Positions 57,507-64,000 of a stretch of DNA of 64,000 nt are shown piece after piece; position 1 is the stretch's first letter; every line of letters begins with the position of its first letter. This DNA comes from Streptomyces sp. G-G2 (GTDB lineage: Bacteria; Actinomycetota; Actinomycetes; Streptomycetales; Streptomycetaceae). The notes beneath the pieces were generated by a model. It saw only the letters and a list, made by a program, of their open reading frames with translations. It had not been told where the DNA came from and did not search any database. The translations under genes were made by a program, and so were the position numbers. The stretch covers positions 287,561 to 351,560 of the forward strand of contig NZ_JASISO010000001.1 of NCBI RefSeq assembly GCF_030063135.1, read 5' to 3'.

Positions 57507-59132
57507 ATGACGACGACGACAGAGGCGACAGCGGCGAGCGCGGTCCTCGACGACAGCTTCCATGTCTTCGACACCACCCTGCGCGACGGAGCCCAGCGCG
57601 AGGGCATCAACCTCACGGTCGCGGACAAGCTGACGATCGCCCGGCACCTCGACGACTTCGGCGTGGGCTTCATCGAAGGCGGCTGGCCGGGCGCCAACCC
57701 GCGCGACACCGAGTTCTTCGCGCGCGCCCGCACCGAGATCGACTTCAAGCACGCCCAACTGGTCGCCTTCGGCGCGACCCGCCGCGCGGGCGGCGCCGCG
57801 GCCACGGACCCCCAGGTGCGCGCCCTGCTGGAGTCCGGCGCCCCGGTGATCACCCTGGTGGCCAAGTCCCACGACCGGCACGTCGAGCTGGCGCTGCGCA
57901 CCACGCTGGACGAGAACCTCGAGATGGTCCGCGACACCGTCTCCTACCTGCGCGAGCAGGGCAGACGCGTATTCGTGGACTGCGAGCACTTCTTCGACGG
58001 CTACCGCGCCAACCCCGCCTACGCGAAGGCCGTCGTACGGGCCGCCCACGAGGCGGGCGCCGACGTGGTCGTCCTGTGCGACACCAACGGCGGCATGCTG
58101 CCCGCCCAGGTGACCGCCACCGTCGCCACCGTCCTCGCCGACACCGGGGCCCGCCTGGGCATCCACGCCCAGGACGACACCGGCTGCGCGGTCGCCAACA
58201 CCCTCGCCGCCGTGGACGCGGGCGCCACGCACGTGCAGTGCACGGCCAACGGCTACGGCGAGCGCGTCGGCAACGCCAACCTCTTCCCGGTCGTGGCCGC
58301 ACTGGAGATCAAGTACGGCCGTACGGTGCTCCCCGCGGGCGCGCTGGCCGAGATGACCCGGATCTCGCACGCCATCGCCGAGGTCGTCAACCTCACCCCC
58401 TCCACCCACCAGCCGTACGTCGGCGTCTCCGCCTTCGCGCACAAGGCGGGCCTGCACGCCTCCGCGATCAAGGTGGACCCGGACCTCTACCAGCACATCG
58501 ACCCCGAGCGCGTCGGCAACACCATGCGGATGCTGGTCTCCGACATGGCCGGGCGCGCCTCGATCGAGCTGAAGGGCAAGGAGCTGGGCGTCGACCTCGG
58601 CGGGGACCGCGCGCTGATCTCCCGGGTGGTCGAGCGGGTCAAGGAGCGCGAGCTGGCGGGCTACACCTTCGAGGCCGCCGACGCCTCCTTCGAGCTGCTG
58701 CTGCGGGCCGAGGTCGAGGGCCGGGCGCGCAAGTACTTCCGTACGGAGTCCTGGCGCGCCATCGTCGAGGACCGCCCCGACGGCACGCACGCCAACGAGG
58801 CGACCGTGAAGCTGTGGGCCAAGGGCGAGCGCATCGTCGCCACGGCGGAGGGCAACGGCCCGGTCAACGCCCTGGACCGGGCCCTGCGGGTGGCGCTGGA
58901 GCGCTTCTACCCGCAGCTGGCCAAGTTCGAGCTGATCGACTACAAGGTCCGCATCCTGGAGGGCAAGCACGGTACGGACTCCACGACCCGCGTGCTGATC
59001 GCCACGACCGACGGCCACCGGGAGTGGTCCACGGTGGGTGTCGGCACCAATGTGATCGCGGCCTCCTGGCAGGCCCTGGAGGACGCCTTCACCTACGGCC
59101 TCCTGCGCGCGGGTGTCGAACCGGCCGAATAG
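57507..59132 (+). CDS. cimA: Citramalate synthase
   Basis: A 541-residue DRE-TIM metallolyase. The signature DTTLRDGAQREGINLTVADK and the HxH-type LGIHAQDDTGCAVANTLAAV are clear, with the catalytic C-terminal (AFAHKAGLHASAIKVD) and the LeuA-type regulatory dimer domain (residues ~400-535, ending VIAASWQALEDAFTYGLL). It condenses pyruvate with acetyl-CoA, giving a threonine-independent route to 2-oxobutyrate and isoleucine. The GREGINLTVADKL lid and length fit CimA rather than LeuA. The upstream Ile leader supports this assignment. ATG 57507 follows CAGGAG. Confidence 0.93.
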   Translation: MTTTTEATAASAVLDDSFHVFDTTLRDGAQREGINLTVADKLTIARHLDDFGVGFIEGGWPGANPRDTEFFARARTEIDFKHAQLVAFGATRRAGGAAATDPQVRALLESGAPVITLVAKSHDRHVELALRTTLDENLEMVRDTVSYLREQGRRVFVDCEHFFDGYRANPAYAKAVVRAAHEAGADVVVLCDTNGGMLPAQVTATVATVLADTGARLGIHAQDDTGCAVANTLAAVDAGATHVQCTANGYGERVGNANLFPVVAALEIKYGRTVLPAGALAEMTRISHAIAEVVNLTPSTHQPYVGVSAFAHKAGLHASAIKVDPDLYQHIDPERVGNTMRMLVSDMAGRASIELKGKELGVDLGGDRALISRVVERVKERELAGYTFEAADASFELLLRAEVEGRARKYFRTESWRAIVEDRPDGTHANEATVKLWAKGERIVATAEGNGPVNALDRALRVALERFYPQLAKFELIDYKVRILEGKHGTDSTTRVLIATTDGHREWSTVGVGTNVIAASWQALEDAFTYGLLRAGVEPAE

Positions 59133-59147
59133 CGGTCCCGCACGGCA

Positions 59148-59177
59148 GGCCGGGGGCCCGGCGGCGGGCCCCCGGCC
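59148..59177 (+). terminator. Hairpin after cimA
   Basis: GGCCGGGGGCCCG and CGGGCCCCCGGCC form a perfect 13-bp stem with a GCGG loop, starting 16 bp after the cimA stop. Confidence 0.75.
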
Positions 59178-59226
59178 TTATGTCCAGCTCACACGGGAAA
59201 TGACCGGTTCAGGTACCGTCGGAGCC

Positions 59227-60561
59227 ATGAGGACCAGGCTCGTTTCCGTACTCTCCGGTCTGCTGCTGGCCCTGTCCGCGACCGCCCTCGTGGCCGCGCC
59301 GCAGGCCCTGGCCGCCACCGGACCGGCCACCGTGGCGCAGGCCCTCAAGAAGGGCCCGGTCTACGTCGACCCGCGCGCCGAGGCGCAGTTGCCGAAGGAC
59401 CAGGCGGACGCCCTGGCCAAGAAGATCAAGGACGCGGGCAAGCCGGTGTTCGTCGCGGTGCTTCCCGCGAGCGCCGAGTTCCCAGCCGACAGCGTGCTGC
59501 GCACGGTCCGTACGGAGACCGGGGTCACCGGGCTCTACGCGATCCGCCTCGGCGACGGCTTCAACGCCGCCGCCGATCGCACGGTGATGCCGGTCGGCGC
59601 CGTCCGCAACCTCACCGACGCCGTCAAGGCGGGTGGCGCGGTCGACGCGGGCACCCAGCTCAACAACTTCGTCGACCAGGCCCTCTCCCAGGCCAAGGGC
59701 CGCGCCCCGGCCTCCTGGGGCGCCTCCGGGTCGGACGACGGCGTCGGTTCCGGGGCCCTGATCGGCCTCGGCGCGGTGGCGCTGGTGGGCGGCGGCAGCG
59801 CGTACGCGCTGGTGCGCCGCAACCGGAAGAGGAAGGAAGAGGAGGAGCGCGAGGCGATCCGCAAGCTCTCGGTGGTCGTCGACGAGGACATCACGGCCTT
59901 CGGCGAGGAGCTGGACCGGCTGGACTTCCACCCCGGGGAGCCCGGCGCGGACGACGCCATGCGCAAGGACTACGAGCAGGGCCTGGACTCGTACGAGAAG
60001 GCCAAGCAGATCATGGCCGCGGTCCAGCACCCGGCGGAGGTGCGGGGCGTCACCCAGGCGCTGGAGGACGGCCGGTACGCGCTGGCCTCGCTCGACGCGC
60101 GCCGTCGGGGCGAGCCCGTCCCGGAGCGCCGTTCGCCCTGCTTCCTCGACCCGCGCCACGGTCCCAGTACCGAGGACGCCCCGTGGGCCCCGGCGGGCGG
60201 GGCTCCGCGCACCGTCCCGGTCTGCGCGGCGGACGCGGTGCGGCTGCGCGACGGCATGGACCCGGCGGTCCGCACGGTCGACACCGAGCACGGCCCGCGG
60301 CCGTACTACGACGCGGGCCCGGCGTACGGTCCCTGGGCGGGCGGGTACTTCGGCGGCGGGATGCTGCCCGGGCTGCTGATGGGCACGATGCTCGGCTCGA
60401 TGATGATGTCCGGCCCGGCCTACGCCTCCGACATGGGCGGCGGCTTCGACGGCGGCGACGTCTCCGGGGCCGACTTCAACCCCTCCGACTTCGGCGGCGG
60501 CGACTTCGGTGGCGGCGGCGGTTTCGGCGACGGCGGCGGTTTCGGCGGCGGGGACTTCTAG
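59227..60561 (+). CDS. Membrane protein with TPM-like N-terminal domain and Gly-rich tail
   Basis: A 444-residue protein. A signal peptide (MRTRLVSVLSGLLLALSATAL, cleaved after ALA) is followed by a TPM/DUF-type extracytoplasmic domain, a membrane segment at about residues 178-197 (ALIGLGAVALVGGGSAYALV), a basic/acidic coil (RRNRKRKEEEEREA) and a helical cytosolic part. The last ~65 residues are Gly-rich with Asp/Phe (GGGDFGGGGGF repeats). A second hydrophobic segment lies near 375-395. The Gly-rich C-terminus resembles TPM-domain proteins, but function is unknown. The TAG stop overlaps the start of a repeated element. Confidence 0.75.
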   Translation: MRTRLVSVLSGLLLALSATALVAAPQALAATGPATVAQALKKGPVYVDPRAEAQLPKDQADALAKKIKDAGKPVFVAVLPASAEFPADSVLRTVRTETGVTGLYAIRLGDGFNAAADRTVMPVGAVRNLTDAVKAGGAVDAGTQLNNFVDQALSQAKGRAPASWGASGSDDGVGSGALIGLGAVALVGGGSAYALVRRNRKRKEEEEREAIRKLSVVVDEDITAFGEELDRLDFHPGEPGADDAMRKDYEQGLDSYEKAKQIMAAVQHPAEVRGVTQALEDGRYALASLDARRRGEPVPERRSPCFLDPRHGPSTEDAPWAPAGGAPRTVPVCAADAVRLRDGMDPAVRTVDTEHGPRPYYDAGPAYGPWAGGYFGGGMLPGLLMGTMLGSMMMSGPAYASDMGGGFDGGDVSGADFNPSDFGGGDFGGGGGFGDGGGFGGGDF

Positions 60562-60616
60562 TGCCGTGTCAGGCAGTGTCTGCCCGACGGGGCGAACGTT
60601 GCCCGACGCGGCACCA
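60559..60616. repeat. Short repeated element (copy 2), 15-bp terminal inverted repeats
   Basis: GTGCCGTGTCAGGCA at 60561-60575 is the reverse complement, bar two bases, of TGCCCGACGCGGCAC at 60600-60614. The body GACGGGGCGAACGTTGCC is nearly identical to copy 1 at 51266. It carries no ORF and resembles a miniature inverted-repeat element. The left end shares its TAG with the stop codon of the upstream gene. Confidence 0.7.
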
Positions 60617-60657
60617 GTCCCGGCCGCCCGGGCCGCGGCCGTCGCTGCCCGCCCGCA

Positions 60658-61278
60658 TCAGGCCTGCTTGATGGCGGAGACGTCGAAGGTCAGCTTGACC
60701 TTGTCGCTGACCATGACGCCCCCGGCCTCCAGGGCCGCGTTCCAGGTCAGACCCCAGTCGGAGCGCAGGATCTCGGCCGCGCCCTCGAAGCCCACGCGCT
60801 CGTTGCCGTAGACGTCGGTGGCCGATCCGTTGAACTCCAGGTCGATGGAGAGCGGGCGGGTGACGTCCTTGATGGTCAGCTCGCCGGTGACGCGGTACGT
60901 GTCGCCGCCGAGCTGGGCCGCCCCGGTGGAGCGGAAGGTCATCAGGGGGAAGGCCTCGGCGTCGAAGAAGTCGCCGGAGCGCAGGTGGCCGTCGCGGTCG
61001 CCGATGCCGGTGTCGACGGAGGCGATCTTCACGTCGATGGAGGCGGTGGAGCGCGAGGGGTCCGCGCCGTCGAGGTGCAGGGTGCCCTCGTGGTCGGCGA
61101 AGGTGCCGCGGACGTTGGTCACCATGGCGTGGCGGACGGTGAAGCCGATGCTGCTGTGGGCCGCGTCGATGACGTAGTCACCGGTGAGCGCGGCGAGCGC
61201 GGGGTCCACGTCGAGGGTGGCGACGGCGCCGCCTTCCGGGGCCTGCGCGCTCTGGTTGCGGCGGGTGAAGATACCCAT
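60658..61278 (-). CDS. YceI family protein
   Basis: A 206-residue lipocalin-like YceI protein. The diagnostic GDYVIDAAHSSIGFTVRHAM, TNVRGTFADHEGTL, DGHLRSGDFFDAEAFPLMTF and the final DWGLTWNAALEAGGVMVSDKV are all present. Family members bind polyisoprenoids. There is no signal peptide here, so it is cytosolic, as in many actinobacteria. The N-terminal ~35 residues are a variable extension. A pair of inverted repeats (61334-61355 and 61356-61369) lies upstream, suggesting a MarR-type operator. Confidence 0.9.
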   Translation of the reverse strand: MGIFTRRNQSAQAPEGGAVATLDVDPALAALTGDYVIDAAHSSIGFTVRHAMVTNVRGTFADHEGTLHLDGADPSRSTASIDVKIASVDTGIGDRDGHLRSGDFFDAEAFPLMTFRSTGAAQLGGDTYRVTGELTIKDVTRPLSIDLEFNGSATDVYGNERVGFEGAAEILRSDWGLTWNAALEAGGVMVSDKVKLTFDVSAIKQA

Positions 61279-61333
61279 GACTCACTCCTCGGTCGGCGGG
61301 CCCGGCGGGAGCCCATTGGTTTAACCTTCAACG

Positions 61334-61355
61334 AGAATGACGCTAGACTCATTCT
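61334..61355. promoter_or_regulatory. Inverted repeat AGAATGA-N8-TCATTCT upstream of YceI gene
   Basis: Seven-base perfect arms with an 8-bp centre, in an unusually AT-rich stretch that continues into a second near-palindrome GTTCAAATTTCAAC (61356-61369). MarR-family sites look like this; no marR gene is adjacent. Confidence 0.5.
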
Positions 61356-61541
61356 GTTCAAATTTCAACTTCCATGACGGGTGTTGCGCAGGTTTGTGAG
61401 AACTCCACAAAGGACGAAGGTCCCAACTGGTGGAGTCCTCGCATGCCCGGTGCCTTCTGTCCGGGCCGTACAGCGGATCGGGCCGGAGACTGTGTGGAAC
61501 CAACGGAGGGTTTTCGACGGCCGGGTTCGTAAGGTCAGTAC

Positions 61542-63125
<1,584 letters not shown>

Positions 63126-63147
63126 AAGCGAAGGAGACCTGCCACTC

Positions 63148-63351
63148 ATGAGCCTCACCACCGACACCCTGCTGCGCGTCGAGAAGGGCCACGCCGAGCC
63201 CGAGGAGCTGGCCGCGATCACCGCGATCCTCCTCGCCCGCGCCGCCGCGACCCCCGAGGCCGGACCGGTCCACCGCATCGGCTCCGCCGCGGGCTGGCGC
63301 CGTCTGGAGCGCACCCCGGGCTTCCGCGCCCCGCACAGCTGGCAGGGCTAG
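63148..63351 (+). CDS. accE: Acyl-CoA carboxylase epsilon subunit
   Basis: A 67-residue protein with the AccE pattern: a Leu/Arg-rich start (TLLRVEKGHAEPEELAAITA), helix ILLARAAA and a C-terminal WRRLER...FRAPHSW. In Streptomyces it stimulates the AccB-containing complex. It is 22 bp after accB with GGAGACC as ribosome binding site, so it is co-transcribed. Loss of the longer N-terminal extension seen in some relatives is not evident. Confidence 0.88.
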   Translation: MSLTTDTLLRVEKGHAEPEELAAITAILLARAAATPEAGPVHRIGSAAGWRRLERTPGFRAPHSWQG

Positions 63352-63447
63352 CGGCACAGCACGTCCGGGCCCGCGCCGGTTCCAGCCACCCGGCGCTCCC
63401 GGTGGGCAGCACGTGAAAGGCCCCCGCACTCTTGCCTTGGGTTCTAG

Positions 63448-64000
63448 TGGTTGTCGCAACACCCCAGTTCAGGGGATGCGATGGACTTCCGGATCCGTGA
63501 GGTGCGGAGCCCTCAGGGGCGAAAGAAGCTCGCTGAGGAACGGGCTGGATACTTCCAGCTCATGCAGCAGGGCTTGAGCAACAAGGAAGCGTGCCGGATC
63601 GTCGGGATCAACCCGAAGACCGGCAGACGCTGGCGCAACGGACGCAATGCGTCCGGCGGGAACAAGGCGGCACCACCGATTCATGCGGTGGTGCCGCCGT
63701 CCGCGTCGTCGAGGTACTTGTGCGAAGCGGACCGGATCCACATCGCCGACCGGCTGCGGGAGAAGGCCACGGTCCGCGCCATCGCCGCCGAGCTGGGCCG
63801 CAGCCCCTCCACGGTCAGCCGGGAGATCCGCCGCAACCGCACCGACGGGACCCGCGGCACGTGGCACTACCGCCCGTATGCGGCCCAGGCCCGCGCGGAC
63901 GCCCGCCGGCCCCGCCCCAAGACCCGCAAGATCCACGACATTCCCGAGCTGCGGGACGCCGTCCAGGCGATGCTGGACGAGAAGTGGAGCCCGGAGCAGA
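63448..64000 (+). mobile_element. IS30-family insertion sequence, left part (continues past window)
   Basis: The transposase frame at 63481 is preceded by TGGTTGTCGCAACACC, an imperfect palindrome typical of an IS end. The right end is outside the window, so the boundaries and target duplication cannot be set. It lies about 100 bp after accE, where core chromosome synteny would otherwise continue. Confidence 0.65.
63481..64000 (+). CDS. IS30 family transposase, N-terminal part (3' end outside window)
   Basis: The frame opens at ATG 63481 and is still open at the window end, giving 173 residues. An N-terminal HTH-like region (QQGLSNKEACRIVGINPKTG RRW-type) is followed by the second HTH typical of IS30 transposases (RLREKATVRAIAAELGRSPS, then TVSREIRRN). 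A basic segment and the WSPEQ start of the catalytic domain follow. The DDE residues would lie further on. No frameshift is seen in the part available. Confidence 0.85.
   Translation, partial: MDFRIREVRSPQGRKKLAEERAGYFQLMQQGLSNKEACRIVGINPKTGRRWRNGRNASGGNKAAPPIHAVVPPSASSRYLCEADRIHIADRLREKATVRAIAAELGRSPSTVSREIRRNRTDGTRGTWHYRPYAAQARADARRPRPKTRKIHDIPELRDAVQAMLDEKWSPEQ

Noticed and set aside
57507..59132. Assignment as 2-isopropylmalate synthase (leuA)
   Set aside because: The DTTLRDGAQREG start, length and Ile-Ile leader fit citramalate synthase better; the distinction still rests on motif reading.

Overview
The window is high-GC actinobacterial chromosome, almost certainly Streptomyces or a close relative. 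The evidence is strong third-position GC bias, frequent GTG starts, 4-bp ATGA/GTGA overlaps between co-transcribed genes, a DtxR/IdeR-type iron box, two GGDEF/EAL proteins, and a gene order (ligA, GGDEF-EAL gene, gatC-gatA-gatB ... GGDEF-EAL gene, ilvB-ilvN-ilvC, serA, proline genes, leuB, ilvE, urease-like genes, cimA, accB-accE) that matches the core-chromosome order I remember for S. coelicolor around SCO5490-SCO5536. That order is recalled, not searched. Most of the window is conserved core with small accessory insertions.

Layout. 1-1850: the 3' end of a type I restriction R subunit and a YgjP-like metallopeptidase. 1867-6071: a divergent MDR oxidoreductase/GlxA-type regulator pair, a DUF1330-like protein, an SDR and a short MetE-like protein. 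6102-14927: ligA, a membrane GGDEF-EAL protein (probable rmdB) and the gatCAB amidotransferase operon with a small membrane protein inserted in it. 15023-18623: an iron-box-controlled divergent unit of an AlcB-like acetyltransferase, a penicillin-acylase-family enzyme and a siderophore-interacting protein that carries an in-frame amber codon. 18646-29191: mostly small accessory enzymes (DinB, GNATs, cupin-like), a large LuxR-family ATPase regulator, a lipoprotein sugar dehydrogenase, an aldo/keto reductase broken at a CCCCG tract, and a 2-hydroxyacid dehydrogenase.

29386-51268: a second GGDEF protein with a degenerate EAL domain; ilvB-ilvN-ilvC behind a leader-peptide attenuator; serA; a PucR-type regulator divergent from the two proline-catabolic dehydrogenases; a nitroreductase; an SMI1/KNR4 protein overlapping an AAC(2')-like acetyltransferase; a Tat-exported phospholipase C; an MDR reductase/LysR pair around a perfect 29-bp operator; leuB behind a long inverted repeat; and ilvE. 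51385-57189: an apparently co-regulated unit of an NCS1 permease diverging from a fused urease gamma/beta gene, a divergent ureC, an agmatine deiminase and a TetR regulator. No urease accessory genes are present. Two copies of one GAG-N5-CTC operator lie between the divergent promoters. 57268-63351: cimA behind a second attenuator whose leader peptide has two adjacent Ile codons, a Gly-rich membrane protein, a YceI protein, and accB-accE. The window ends inside an IS30-family transposase.

How the genes fit together: ilvBNC, leuB, ilvE and cimA supply most branched-chain amino acid steps (ilvD, leuA and leuCD lie elsewhere). Two separate attenuators and one long operator suggest layered end-product control. 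No tRNA, rRNA or CRISPR array was seen. All functional statements rest on motif and family recognition by eye.
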